Positions 8,619 to 16,843 of a DNA stretch of 64,000 nt are shown here, in pieces. Location of the stretch: NCBI RefSeq assembly GCF_002101555.1, contig NZ_LQOL01000064.1:45366-109365 (forward strand). Reading direction: 5' to 3'. A program made the translations under genes and the position numbers. Below the pieces are notes generated by a model. It had not been told where the DNA came from. It worked only from the letters and a program-made list of their open reading frames with translations, and made no database searches. How positions within the stretch are numbered: the first letter of the stretch is position 1; each line of letters opens with the position of its first letter. Origin of the DNA: Mycolicibacterium canariasense (GTDB lineage: Bacteria; Actinomycetota; Actinomycetes; Mycobacteriales; Mycobacteriaceae).

Positions 8619-9164
8619 GTGAGAATCGTTTTGCTCGGCCCGCCAGGTGCCGGTAAAGGCACTCAGGCAGAGAAGCTGGCCGAGAAGCTTGGGGTCCCGC
8701 AGATCTCCACCGGCGACCTGTTCCGGCACAACATCTCGGGCGGCACGCCGCTGGGGCTGGAAGCCAAGAAGTACCTGGACGCCGGTGACCTGGTGCCCGC
8801 GTCGCTGACCAACGCACTGGTCGACGACCGTATCGACGATGACGACGCGGCGGCCGGGTTCATTCTCGACGGCTTCCCGCGCTCGGTGGAACAAGCCGAG
8901 GCGCTCAAGGAGATGCTGGCCAAGCGCGGCCTGACGCTCGACGCCGTGGTCGAGTTCCGGGTTCCCGAGGACGAACTGGTCGAGCGCCTCAAGGGCCGCG
9001 GCCGTGCCGACGACACCGAAGAGGTCATCCGCAACCGATTCAAGGTGTACCGCGAGGAGACCGCTCCGCTGTTGGACTACTACGCCGGCCAGCTCAAGAC
9101 CGTCGACGCCGTGGGTTCCCTGGACGAGGTGTTCGCGCGGGCGCTGCACGCGCTCGGCCGCTGA
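8619..9164 (+). CDS. adk: Adenylate kinase
   Basis: A 181-residue short-form adenylate kinase (ATP + AMP to 2 ADP). It starts at GTG 8619, 16 bases after secY. The P-loop GPPGAGKGTQAEKLA is at about residues 7-21, followed by the AMP-binding STGDLFR and the FILDGFPRSVEQAEAL segment. The zinc/LID insert of long-type enzymes is absent, as is normal in actinobacteria. The order secY-adk-map is conserved. Confidence 0.98.
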   Translation: MRIVLLGPPGAGKGTQAEKLAEKLGVPQISTGDLFRHNISGGTPLGLEAKKYLDAGDLVPASLTNALVDDRIDDDDAAAGFILDGFPRSVEQAEALKEMLAKRGLTLDAVVEFRVPEDELVERLKGRGRADDTEEVIRNRFKVYREETAPLLDYYAGQLKTVDAVGSLDEVFARALHALGR

Positions 9165-9175
9165 AGTAGGCGATC

Positions 9176-9976
9176 GTGATCTCGGTGCCCGGACGGCGTA
9201 AGACCGTTGCGCAGCGCAGCGCCGGTGAACTCGATGCCATGGCGGCCGCCGGTGCGCTCGTCGCGGCGGCGTTGCAGGCCGTTCAGCGGGCCGCGGCGCC
9301 GGGGGTGTCCACCGGCGAACTGGACCGCATCGCCGAAGCGGTGATTCGTGATGGCGGCGGCGTGCCGTCCTTCCTCGGTTACCACGGCTATCCGGCCACC
9401 GTCTGCGCGTCCGTCAACGACCGCGTCGTGCACGGTATCCCGTCCGATGGCGAGGTGCTGGCCGACGGCGACCTGGTGTCGATCGACTGCGGGGCCATCC
9501 TGGACAAGTGGCACGGCGACTCGGCCGTCACCTTCGGTGTCGGTACCTTGATCGCCGCCGACGAACTGCTCTCCGAGGCCACCCGGCTGTCGATGGAGGC
9601 CGGCATCGCGGCGATGGTTCCCGGTAACCGGCTCACCGACGTGTCGCACGCCATCGAGACCGGCACCCGCGCCGCGGAGGCCCGCCACGATCGCAGGTAC
9701 GGCATCGTCGCTGGGTACGGAGGCCACGGCATCGGCCGTGAGATGCACATGGACCCGTTCCTGCCCAACGAGGGGTCACCGGGGCGGGGCCCGTATCTGG
9801 CGGTCGGCTCGGTGCTGGCCATCGAACCGATGCTCACCCTGGGCACCACCAAGACCAAGATCCTCGACGACGAATGGACCGTCGTCACCACCGATGGTTC
9901 CCGCGCCGCGCATTGGGAACACACCGTCGCGGTCACCGCGGACGGACCGCGCATCCTGACCTTGCTGCCCGCTTGA
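9176..9976 (+). CDS. map: Type I methionine aminopeptidase
   Basis: A 266-residue metallopeptidase that removes N-terminal Met from nascent proteins. It starts at GTG 9176, 11 bases after adk. Key segments are FLGYHGYPATVCASVNDRVV with the conserved His, metal ligands in LVSIDCGAILDKWHGDSAVTF (two Asp), GYGGHGIGREMH (His), and AIEPML and AHWEHTVAVT (Glu). The length fits the short form without an SH3 extension. It corresponds to mapA beside adk in M. tuberculosis. Confidence 0.97.
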   Translation: MISVPGRRKTVAQRSAGELDAMAAAGALVAAALQAVQRAAAPGVSTGELDRIAEAVIRDGGGVPSFLGYHGYPATVCASVNDRVVHGIPSDGEVLADGDLVSIDCGAILDKWHGDSAVTFGVGTLIAADELLSEATRLSMEAGIAAMVPGNRLTDVSHAIETGTRAAEARHDRRYGIVAGYGGHGIGREMHMDPFLPNEGSPGRGPYLAVGSVLAIEPMLTLGTTKTKILDDEWTVVTTDGSRAAHWEHTVAVTADGPRILTLLPA

Positions 9977-10005
9977 CGCGCCATCTCAGGGCAGACGCGT
10001 ACCTT

Positions 10006-10033
10006 TGAACCGGATCACCACCCACGTCGTGTC
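10006..10033 (+). promoter_or_regulatory. Putative SigL-type autoregulatory promoter of sigL-rslA
   Basis: TGAACC at 10006-10011 and CGTGTC at 10028-10033, separated by 16 bases, resemble the ECF/SigL consensus (TGAACC and CGT). The site is just upstream of sigL, with a ribosome-binding GGAGG at 10040-10044 and GTG at 10051. It fits autoregulation as known for sigL in M. tuberculosis. The spacer is a little shorter than I remember for that consensus. Confidence 0.5.
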
Positions 10034-10050
10034 AGAGACGGAGGTTGGTA

Positions 10051-10566
10051 GTGGACGATCCGGAGGCCGCAATGATGCGGGTGCTGTATGACGAGCACGC
10101 GGGCGCATTGTGGCGGTATGCCCTGCGGTTGACGGGCGATGCCGCCCGCGCCGAGGACGTGGTGCAGGAAACGCTGCTGCGGGCCTGGCGGCATCCCGAG
10201 GTGACCGCCGATCCGGACCGCCCCGCGCGTGCATGGCTGTTCACCGTCGCGCGTAATCTCGTCATCGACGAACGGCGGAGTGCACGGTATCGGAACGAGA
10301 CCGGCACCCCCGACGTCGAACAGGCCGCCGACCGGGCCGGCCCCGACGAAGTGGATTCCGCGCTGGACCGGCTACTCATCAGCACCGCGCTGAGCGAACT
10401 CTCCGAGGATCATCGCGCGGTGGTCAAGCGTGCCTATTACCAGGGCATGACCACCGCCCAGATCGCCGCCGACCTCCAGATAGCCGAAGGCACCGTGAAG
10501 TCCCGCCTGCACTACGCGGTACGGGCGCTACGTCTCAATCTGCAGGAGATGGGGGTGACGCGATGA
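10051..10566 (+). CDS. sigL: ECF sigma factor SigL
   Basis: A 171-residue extracytoplasmic-function sigma factor. I took GTG 10051 over an in-frame TTG at 10045 because GGAGG at 10040-10044 is 6 bases before it. Region 2 reads LYDEHAGALWRYALRLTGDAARAEDVVQE and RAWLFTVARNLVIDERR; region 4 reads ELSEDHRAVVKRAYYQGMTTAQIAADLQIAEGTVKSRLH, a clear helix-turn-helix. The position after map and the 4-base overlap with an anti-sigma gene match sigL-rslA of M. tuberculosis. There SigL controls envelope, lipid-biosynthesis and thiol-related genes. Confidence 0.92.
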   Translation: MDDPEAAMMRVLYDEHAGALWRYALRLTGDAARAEDVVQETLLRAWRHPEVTADPDRPARAWLFTVARNLVIDERRSARYRNETGTPDVEQAADRAGPDEVDSALDRLLISTALSELSEDHRAVVKRAYYQGMTTAQIAADLQIAEGTVKSRLHYAVRALRLNLQEMGVTR

Positions 10567-11282
10567 CCGGGTTCGACACGATCTCCGACGGCGATCAGTA
10601 CGCCACCTGGGACGCCTCCTATGTGCTGGGTGCGCTCTCTCCGGCCGAGCGGCGTGAATACGAGGCGCACCTGCGCGGCTGCGCCCGGTGCAGCGCCGCG
10701 GTGGCCGAACTGACCGGTATGCCCGCCCTTCTGGCGATGGTCGACGCGGCCGATATCGAGGCGATGGATTCCGGCGAACCCGCACCGGCCCCGCCGCCGG
10801 AACTCCGCGAACAGGTGATCGACCAGGTGCGTTCGCGCCGGCGCCGGTCCCGGTGGGTGACCACGGCCGCGGTGGGACTGGCGGCCGCGCTGCTGGCGGT
10901 CGGCGCCGTGGTGGCCATCCGCCCCGACGTCTTCGGCCTGCAGCAGGGCACCACCCAGCAGGCCGCGCCGTCGCTGGAGATGACCAAGGTCAACCAGACG
11001 CCGATCGCGGCGAGCATCACCATGTCCGGTTACACCTGGGGCACCCGCATCGATATGGCGTGCAGTTACGGCGACTGGGGACAGCGCGGCGCCAAGCCGC
11101 AGAACCTGGGAATGGTGGTGGTCGGCAAGGACGGCCGGCGCGACCAGATCGCCACCTGGCTCGGACTGTCCGGCGCCACCGCGCTGCCCAGCGGAAACAC
11201 CCCGTTGCCGATGAACGAAATCGCGGCCGTGCAACTGGTTTCGGCGGACGACGGAAAGGTGCTGCTGGAAAGAAACCTGTGA
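10563..11282 (+). CDS. rslA: Zinc-binding anti-sigma factor RslA
   Basis: A 239-residue membrane anti-sigma factor that should hold SigL inactive. It overlaps sigL by 4 bases (ATGA). The cytosolic N-terminal domain has the ZAS motif H36-x3-C40-x2-C43 in AHLRGCARC. One membrane helix lies at about residues 97-120 (WVTTAAVGLAAALLAVGAVV). The outer domain of about 120 residues includes MSGYTWGTRIDM-like sequence and one Cys (MACSYGDWG). Oxidation of the zinc cysteines is the known release mechanism for this family. Confidence 0.9.
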   Translation: MTGFDTISDGDQYATWDASYVLGALSPAERREYEAHLRGCARCSAAVAELTGMPALLAMVDAADIEAMDSGEPAPAPPPELREQVIDQVRSRRRRSRWVTTAAVGLAAALLAVGAVVAIRPDVFGLQQGTTQQAAPSLEMTKVNQTPIAASITMSGYTWGTRIDMACSYGDWGQRGAKPQNLGMVVVGKDGRRDQIATWLGLSGATALPSGNTPLPMNEIAAVQLVSADDGKVLLERNL

Positions 11283-11352
11283 ATCGGTCCGATGAGTGAA
11301 CCCGATCCGGACCGGGCGCGTGTCACCTGCAGAACGAGAAAGCGGGTGAGCA

Positions 11353-13047
11353 GTGTCCGAACAGGTGACCAGCACGCACCGGGTTGTCGACCACATCGTC
11401 GGTCGGCTGGCGCGGCACGGGGTACGGCACATCTTCGGCGTCGACGGCGCCAATATCGAGGATCTCTACGACGCGGCGCATTTCTGCGAAGAACTCACCG
11501 CGGTATTGGCCAAACACGAATTCTCGGCAGCGACAATGGCCGACGGGTATCGCCGCGGCGGTGCCGGGCTGGGGGTGGTGGCCGCCACCTCGGGTGGTGG
11601 TTCACTGAATCTTGTTGCCGCACTGGGGGAGTCGCTCACCAGCCGGATCCCGGTGCTGGCGCTGGTCGGCCAACCGCCAACGGCCATGGATGGCCGCGGC
11701 TCGTTCCAGGACACCAGCGGACTGGGCGGGGCGCTGGACGCCGAGGCGTTGTTCTCGGCGGTGTCGGTGTACTGCCGGCGGGTGCTGGACCCCGCCACCA
11801 TCGATACCGCGCTGACCGAGGCGCTGGCCGCCACACGCCGCGGTCCCGCGGTGTTGTTGCTGCCAAAAGACGTGCAGCAGAGTCTCTTTGACGCCGATAT
11901 CGACGCCAACGTAGCTGCCCCACTGCCGCCCAGCGTTTCGCTCGGCGATCCGGCCCCGATAGCCGCGCACCTGCGCCGGGCGCACGGACCCGTGACGATC
12001 ATCGCCGGTGAGCAGGTCGCCCGCGACGACGCCCGCGACGAACTGGAACGGTTGCGTGCGATCCTGCGGGCCAGGGTGGCCACCGTGCCCGACGCCAAGG
12101 ATGTCAGCGGCGCACCCGGTCTCGGTTCCTCTTCCGCGCTGGGCGTGACCGGCGTGATGGGGCATCCCGGTGTGGCCGAGGTGGTGGCCGACAGTGCGGT
12201 CTGCGTGTTGGTCGGCACCCGGCTGCCGGCCACGGCACGCGCCGGGCTGGACGGCGCGCTGGCCCAGGTCCCGGTGTTGTCGCTGGGGGCCGAACCGCCG
12301 TACCCGCCGAGCCTGCACGTGCACACCGACGATCTGCGCGGATCTCTGCGCATGCTCAACGCCGCGTTATCAGGTCCGCTTGGAGTCACTGTGCCCGAAC
12401 GGATTCCGCATGCCGAACTGAGCCCGCCGGCTCATCACGGCGACGGGATCCGGTACCGCGACGCGATGGCCGCACTGGACCGGGCGCTGCCGGACGGTAC
12501 CGACATCGTGGTCGACGCGGGAAACACCGGTGCGTCCGCGATCCACTACCTGCCGGTGCGCCGTGGCGGGCGATTCGTGGTGGCGCTCGGGATGGGTGGG
12601 ATGGGCTACAGCTTCGGCGCCGGTATCGGAATGTGTTTCGGACGGCACCGGCGAACCGTCATCATCGCCGGCGACGGATCGTTCTTCATGCACGGCCTGG
12701 AGTTGCACACCGCCATCCAGTACCGCCTACCGGTGACCGTGGTGTTGTTCAACAACAATGCCCACGCCATGTGCGTCACCCGCGAGCAATTGTTCTACCG
12801 AGACCTGCACAGCTACAACCGCTTCGCGCCGAGCAAGCTCGGTGCCGGACTGTCCGCGATGTTCCCCGGCCTGCCCGCCGTCGACATTGCCGAGCTCGGC
12901 GCGCTACCCCAGGCGCTGCAGACCGCCCTCGATGCCGAGGGACCCTCGGTGGTCAGCATCGAATGCTCCGCCGATGAAATACCGCCGTTTGCACCATTTC
13001 TGGAGAACAAGGAGAGCCCCGCCCATGTCCCTGCCCGCACTCGCTGA
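11353..13047 (+). CDS. Thiamine diphosphate-dependent enzyme (acetolactate synthase/decarboxylase superfamily), first gene of an unassigned cluster
   Basis: A 564-residue ThDP enzyme with the usual three domains. The PYR domain has the cofactor-activating Glu56 (AVLAKHEFSAATMADGYRR). The central domain follows. The PP domain has the Mg-ThDP motif GDGSFF at 440-445 and NNN at 467-469. Such enzymes decarboxylate 2-oxo acids and may join the resulting carbanion to an acceptor aldehyde or thioester. It is not the housekeeping acetolactate synthase: no small subunit is nearby, and the partners are an SRPBCC protein, a KAS III-like enzyme and an aminotransferase. The start is GTG 11353, 70 bases after rslA. 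The next gene overlaps its end by 23 bases. Substrate unknown. Confidence 0.88.
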   Translation: MSEQVTSTHRVVDHIVGRLARHGVRHIFGVDGANIEDLYDAAHFCEELTAVLAKHEFSAATMADGYRRGGAGLGVVAATSGGGSLNLVAALGESLTSRIPVLALVGQPPTAMDGRGSFQDTSGLGGALDAEALFSAVSVYCRRVLDPATIDTALTEALAATRRGPAVLLLPKDVQQSLFDADIDANVAAPLPPSVSLGDPAPIAAHLRRAHGPVTIIAGEQVARDDARDELERLRAILRARVATVPDAKDVSGAPGLGSSSALGVTGVMGHPGVAEVVADSAVCVLVGTRLPATARAGLDGALAQVPVLSLGAEPPYPPSLHVHTDDLRGSLRMLNAALSGPLGVTVPERIPHAELSPPAHHGDGIRYRDAMAALDRALPDGTDIVVDAGNTGASAIHYLPVRRGGRFVVALGMGGMGYSFGAGIGMCFGRHRRTVIIAGDGSFFMHGLELHTAIQYRLPVTVVLFNNNAHAMCVTREQLFYRDLHSYNRFAPSKLGAGLSAMFPGLPAVDIAELGALPQALQTALDAEGPSVVSIECSADEIPPFAPFLENKESPAHVPARTR

Positions 13048-13672
13048 CATCACCGAGCCCATCGACGGTGTGGTCCGCATCGAGACCTCACCCCGGGAAC
13101 AGGCCACGCCGATCATCATGGAGATGATGCGGTCGGTGTATCCACACGACCAGGTGTTCGGTGAATTCTGCCCCGTGAACGGTTATATCGACTGTCCACC
13201 GGCCGAACTCTTCGACTACCTGGCCGACACCCGCAGCCTGGAGGAGTGGACCTACAGCCTGCGCGGGTTCACGCCGACCGACGAGGACGGCCTGTGGTTG
13301 GCCTATGACCGGCTCGGTTCGGAGACCAAGATCTTCACCCGCACGGTGGCCAACCGCGACGCCATGACCGTCGACTACCACTGCGCCTGGGATCAGGGCC
13401 ATCACCTGTGGATGATCTATCTGATGCGGGTCGTGGACGCGCAGGTCGTCCTCGACAAGCCGGGTTCGGTGGTGTTGTGGACCAATTGCCACCACCCGTT
13501 CTACGACAAGAACCCCTACCCCGAGACGGCACCGCCGGAGCGCCCGGTCTGGGTCGGCGATTTCTGGGACATGTTCGGCGCCGGCCACGAACTGGAGTTG
13601 CGCAACCTGAAGGCGATCGCCGAATACCGGCATCGCAATGGCCTGCCGATCACCCCCGACTGGATGAAGTGA
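13025..13672 (+). CDS. SRPBCC (START/cyclase-fold) family protein
   Basis: A 215-residue protein. The ATG at 13025 (MSLPALADITEPIDG) lies inside the end of the ThDP gene. After about 45 residues comes an SRPBCC-like domain: NGYIDCPPAELFDYLADTRS (strand plus helix-grip start), LEEWTYSLRGFTP, and WTNCHHPFYDKNPYP. This fold binds hydrophobic ligands, and in biosynthetic clusters such proteins act as cyclases, aromatases or dehydratases. It ends 7 bases before the KAS III-like gene. The fold assignment is by pattern; the role in the cluster (ring closure or intermediate binding) is inference. Confidence 0.72.
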   Translation: MSLPALADITEPIDGVVRIETSPREQATPIIMEMMRSVYPHDQVFGEFCPVNGYIDCPPAELFDYLADTRSLEEWTYSLRGFTPTDEDGLWLAYDRLGSETKIFTRTVANRDAMTVDYHCAWDQGHHLWMIYLMRVVDAQVVLDKPGSVVLWTNCHHPFYDKNPYPETAPPERPVWVGDFWDMFGAGHELELRNLKAIAEYRHRNGLPITPDWMK

Positions 13673-13679
13673 GGTCCCG

Positions 13680-14687
13680 ATGAATGTCAGCCTGCTCGAT
13701 GTCTCGACCTATCTGCCCGGTGACCCGATCGGCGCGGACTACTACGCCCGGTTCGCCGACTCCGACGAACTGCGGGACAACTTGATGTTCCGGGCGCCCA
13801 AACACCGCCATCACGTCGCACCCGACGAGACCGCGACCGACATGATCGAACGCGCCGCCGCTGGATTGGTGCAGCGGCACGGCGCCGATGTGCTGTCCCA
13901 GGTCGACGTGCTGATCACGCACACCCAGTTGCCCGATATGCCGTTCTACGGTGGCGGCGGGGCGATCGCGCATCGCCTCGGCATGAAGCCGGGCTGGGTG
14001 GTGGATCTGCACAACGGCGGCTGCGCCGCGTTCGTGTTGGGACTGAAGATGGCCCGCAATCTGCTGGCCTCCGGCGAGGGGCGTACCGCGCTGATCGCCG
14101 TCGCGCAGAATGCGGCGGGCCAGATCTTCGACCAGGAAACGGTGCGGCGCAAGGCGCAGTCCTCGGTGCCGGGTGACGGTGCGGCCGTCGGGTTGGTGAC
14201 CTGCTCGGATACGTCACCGATTCTGGATGTGGAGTGCCGCACCTACGGTGAGTTCGCCGGGGACATGACCATCGCGGTGGATCCGCCGCGCAAGTGGTGG
14301 GCCGCCGGCCCCGGCGAGGGTTGCATCGGCTTCACCGAGTCCAAGATCACCAAGGTGCTGGCCCGGGGCAATCGCCAGGTGCCCGAGGTGTCCTACGCGG
14401 TATGCGACCGAATCGGGTTGGCGCCCAGGGATATCGATCTGCTGGTCACCAATCAGCCGAACCGGGTGTTCCTGCGCAACTGGCGTGAGGCGCTGGAAGT
14501 TCCCAAGGAGCGGCACGTCGATACCTTCGACGACTGCGGCAACCTGTTCGCGGCCGGGATCCCGATCAACCTGGACCGCGCGATCACCGAAGGCCGGGTG
14601 AAGGCCGGCGACACCGTCCTGATGGCGGCCTTCGCGCATGCCGGCGACTTCGCCGGTGCGGCCGCCGTCCGATGGGGCGGGCGATGA
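13680..14687 (+). CDS. KAS III-like (FabH family) ketosynthase/acyltransferase lacking the catalytic His
   Basis: A 335-residue thiolase-fold enzyme of the 3-oxoacyl-ACP synthase III family. The nucleophilic Cys115 is in DLHNGGCAAFVLGLKMA. The Asn of the triad is N288 in FDDCGNLFAAGIPI. The motif that normally reads HQAN is TNQPN at 257-261, so Asn258 stands where the catalytic His is expected. That makes ordinary decarboxylative condensation doubtful. Acyl transfer, or condensation with an acceptor prepared by the ThDP enzyme, is an alternative. The stop overlaps the next start by 4 bases (ATGA), so expression is tightly coupled to the aminotransferase. Confidence 0.87.
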   Translation: MNVSLLDVSTYLPGDPIGADYYARFADSDELRDNLMFRAPKHRHHVAPDETATDMIERAAAGLVQRHGADVLSQVDVLITHTQLPDMPFYGGGGAIAHRLGMKPGWVVDLHNGGCAAFVLGLKMARNLLASGEGRTALIAVAQNAAGQIFDQETVRRKAQSSVPGDGAAVGLVTCSDTSPILDVECRTYGEFAGDMTIAVDPPRKWWAAGPGEGCIGFTESKITKVLARGNRQVPEVSYAVCDRIGLAPRDIDLLVTNQPNRVFLRNWREALEVPKERHVDTFDDCGNLFAAGIPINLDRAITEGRVKAGDTVLMAAFAHAGDFAGAAAVRWGGR

Positions 14688-15736
14688 GCATCCCGGATGG
14701 GGTGCTGGCCGACGTATTCGACACCCTCCCGGCCGCTCAGGATCCGCTTGCCTTGTCGCTCAACGAGATCCCCTTTCCGCCGCTGCCGTCGGTGCGGTCG
14801 GCACTGGTTGCCTCGATCGGTGTGGCCAACCGGTACCCCGAGTTCCTGCCCGAGCGATTGCGTGGCCTGATCGCCGAGCACCTCGGTGTCGACGAGGCCC
14901 AGGTGGTGATCGGCACCGGTGCCACCGGTGTCATCATGCAGGTGCTGCAAGCGGTCACCCGGCCCGGCGACGCGATGGTGATGGCGACGCCGACCTTCGA
15001 CGGTTACCCGATCTTCGCCCAGATCGCCCGGCTGCGGTCGATCCCGGTCGCGCTGGACGCCTACGGTCACCACGACCTCGACGCGATGGCCGCCGCCGCC
15101 GCTGCGGGAGCCCGGGTGGTGGTGGTGTGCCGGCCGCACAACCCCACCGGCACCGTGGAATCGGCCGCGGCGCTGCGTCGCTTCCTGCGTGCGGTGCCGG
15201 TCGACACGATCGTGGTGCTCGACGAGGCCTATGTCGAGTTCCTGGCCCCCGAACACCGGCTGGACACCCGGGAGCTGGTGCGGCGCCACCCGAATCTGGT
15301 TGTGGTGCGGACTTTTTCGAAGGCGTACGGGCTGGCCGGCTTGCGCATCGGCTATGGGTTCTGCGGTTCCGAGCTGGCCCGTCGACTCTGGACGATGCAA
15401 CTGCCGTTCGGCGTGGGGCTCACCGGCCTGGTGGCGGTGGCGGCCTGTTACGGCGCCGAAGACGAGATGCGCCACCGCATCCGGATCATCGACACCGAGC
15501 GCAGGCGACTGCGCACCCAGTTGTCCGGCCTGGGCATCTACAGCACGGACGCGCAGGCCAACTTCGTCTACCTGCCCGCCCCCGGCGGGGACCGGACGGT
15601 GTGGCGGCAGGTGTTCGACGGTCAAGGGCCGCGGGTCCGGCACTACGGCGACGGCGGCGTCCGCATCACCGTCGGCATGCGGCCGTCCACCAAGGCCGTG
15701 TTGTCCGCCGTCGCCGGGTTCCGCGCTGGTGGCTGA
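14684..15736 (+). CDS. PLP-dependent aminotransferase, class I/II, HisC-like
   Basis: A 350-residue fold-type I aminotransferase. The ATG at 14684 overlaps the KAS III stop. Landmarks are the NRYPE segment near residue 49, ATPTFDGYP, CRPHNPTGTV (NPTG 153-156), VVLDEAYVEF (Asp180, Tyr183) and the PLP Lys213 in TFSKAYGLAGLRIGYGF. Sequence resembles histidinol-phosphate and aromatic aminotransferases, but it is not in a his operon and closes a four-gene biosynthetic run. It most likely aminates a ketone made by the ThDP and KAS III enzymes, or supplies the 2-oxo acid to them. Confidence 0.88.
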   Translation: MSIPDGVLADVFDTLPAAQDPLALSLNEIPFPPLPSVRSALVASIGVANRYPEFLPERLRGLIAEHLGVDEAQVVIGTGATGVIMQVLQAVTRPGDAMVMATPTFDGYPIFAQIARLRSIPVALDAYGHHDLDAMAAAAAAGARVVVVCRPHNPTGTVESAAALRRFLRAVPVDTIVVLDEAYVEFLAPEHRLDTRELVRRHPNLVVVRTFSKAYGLAGLRIGYGFCGSELARRLWTMQLPFGVGLTGLVAVAACYGAEDEMRHRIRIIDTERRRLRTQLSGLGIYSTDAQANFVYLPAPGGDRTVWRQVFDGQGPRVRHYGDGGVRITVGMRPSTKAVLSAVAGFRAGG

Positions 15737-15762
15737 GTCGCGGCATGCGGTAAGAACAGGGG

Positions 15763-16266
15763 ATGCCCTCTCCGCCGGACAACCGTGATCCGATCGCGCT
15801 GGCGCGCGCCAACTGGGAACGCGCGGGCTGGGGCGATGTGGCCGACGGCATGGTGGCGGTCACCTCCGTGATGCGGGCGCACCAGATTCTGCTGGCGCGT
15901 GTCGAGACCGCGCTGCGCCCCTACGACCTCAGTTTCTCGCGATTCGAACTGCTGCGACTGCTGGCGTTCAGCAGCACCGGTGCGCTGCCGATCACCAAGG
16001 CATCGGACCGCCTGCAGGTGCACGTCACCAGCGTCACCCACGCGATCCGGCGGCTGGAGGCCGACGGTCTGGTGGAACGCCTGCCACACCCGACCGACGG
16101 CCGCACCACGCTGGTGCGGTTGACCGATCTGGGCCGTTCCACCGTCGAGGACGCCACCGAGACGCTGAACAAAGAGGTGTTCGCCGACGTGGGTGTCTCG
16201 CCGGAGGATTCCCGGGCGCTGGCCAGGGCCATCGAGACCCTGCGCCGGCACGCGGGGGATTTCTAG
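15763..16266 (+). CDS. MarR-family transcriptional regulator
   Basis: A 167-residue winged-helix regulator. The central MarR core reads YDLSFSRFELLRLLAFSSTG, then LPITKASDRLQVHVTSVTHAIRRLEADGLVERL (recognition helix) and the wing HPTDGRTTLVRLTDLGR. It begins 26 bases after the aminotransferase, on the same strand, and so probably controls the cluster from 11353. The ligand could be the cluster product. It converges on the P-loop kinase gene with only 4 bases between the stops. Confidence 0.88.
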   Translation: MPSPPDNRDPIALARANWERAGWGDVADGMVAVTSVMRAHQILLARVETALRPYDLSFSRFELLRLLAFSSTGALPITKASDRLQVHVTSVTHAIRRLEADGLVERLPHPTDGRTTLVRLTDLGRSTVEDATETLNKEVFADVGVSPEDSRALARAIETLRRHAGDF

Positions 16267-16270
16267 CCGA

Positions 16271-16843
16271 TCAGCGCATCCCGTCGAGGAACGTCAGGTC
16301 GACGGAGTCGCCGCTGCTGTCGACGTCGACGCAAGTGACGTCCGACCAGCGGACGTCTCGCGCGCTGGCGCGGGCCCAGAATTCGTCCCAGTGCTCCAGC
16401 TTCCAGGTGTCCCGGCTCAGACCTCGCCGGACGATCCGGCGGCGAATCGTGTCGGCGTCGGTCACCACCCGGATCACCAAGCGTTGTGCCGGTGGCCATT
16501 CGTATTCCAGGCTTGCGCGGGTCAGGAATTCGGTGTCGTCGAGGAATGCCCCGAAGGGCGCGTCCAGCACCACTGACGTGCCGGCTCGCAGGCAGTCGCC
16601 GGCCACGCGGAGCAGCGCCGCGTACTCGAGCGGCATGACGTTGTCGACGTAGTAGGGATTGTTGTCGCGATCGTGAGGGTCGTGGCCGGCCAGACGCAGG
16701 ATCTCTTCGGTCAGACCGCCGACAATGGTGTCCTTGTCGAGATGGGCGGCACCGAGCCGACACGCCAGTCGCCGGCTCACGCTGCTCTTGCCCGACCCGG
16801 CCGGACCGAGCACCACTGCGACGACCGGGGTTGCAGCTGTCAT
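16271..16843 (-). CDS. P-loop small-molecule kinase-like protein
   Basis: A 190-residue AAA_33/gluconokinase-type P-loop protein. The Walker A is GPAGSGKSSVSRRLACRL at about residues 13-30, followed by AAHLDKDTIVGGL, a DKD motif typical of small-molecule or nucleotide kinases, and VVLDAPFG. A longer reading frame upstream belongs to the antisense of the MFS gene; the ATG at 16843 overlaps the MFS stop (TGATG). The classical gluconokinase DGDxLHP motif is absent. With a sugar-acid transporter and a KDPG-type aldolase upstream it may phosphorylate the imported acid or its dehydrated product. That role is inference. Confidence 0.75.
   Translation of the reverse strand: MTAATPVVAVVLGPAGSGKSSVSRRLACRLGAAHLDKDTIVGGLTEEILRLAGHDPHDRDNNPYYVDNVMPLEYAALLRVAGDCLRAGTSVVLDAPFGAFLDDTEFLTRASLEYEWPPAQRLVIRVVTDADTIRRRIVRRGLSRDTWKLEHWDEFWARASARDVRWSDVTCVDVDSSGDSVDLTFLDGMR

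Noticed and set aside
11353..13047. Annotation as housekeeping acetolactate synthase ilvB
   Set aside because: No ilvN or ilvC neighbour, and the gene is embedded in an SRPBCC/KAS III/aminotransferase cluster.
14684..15736. Annotation as hisC of histidine biosynthesis
   Set aside because: No his genes nearby; overlap with the KAS III-like gene points to the local cluster.
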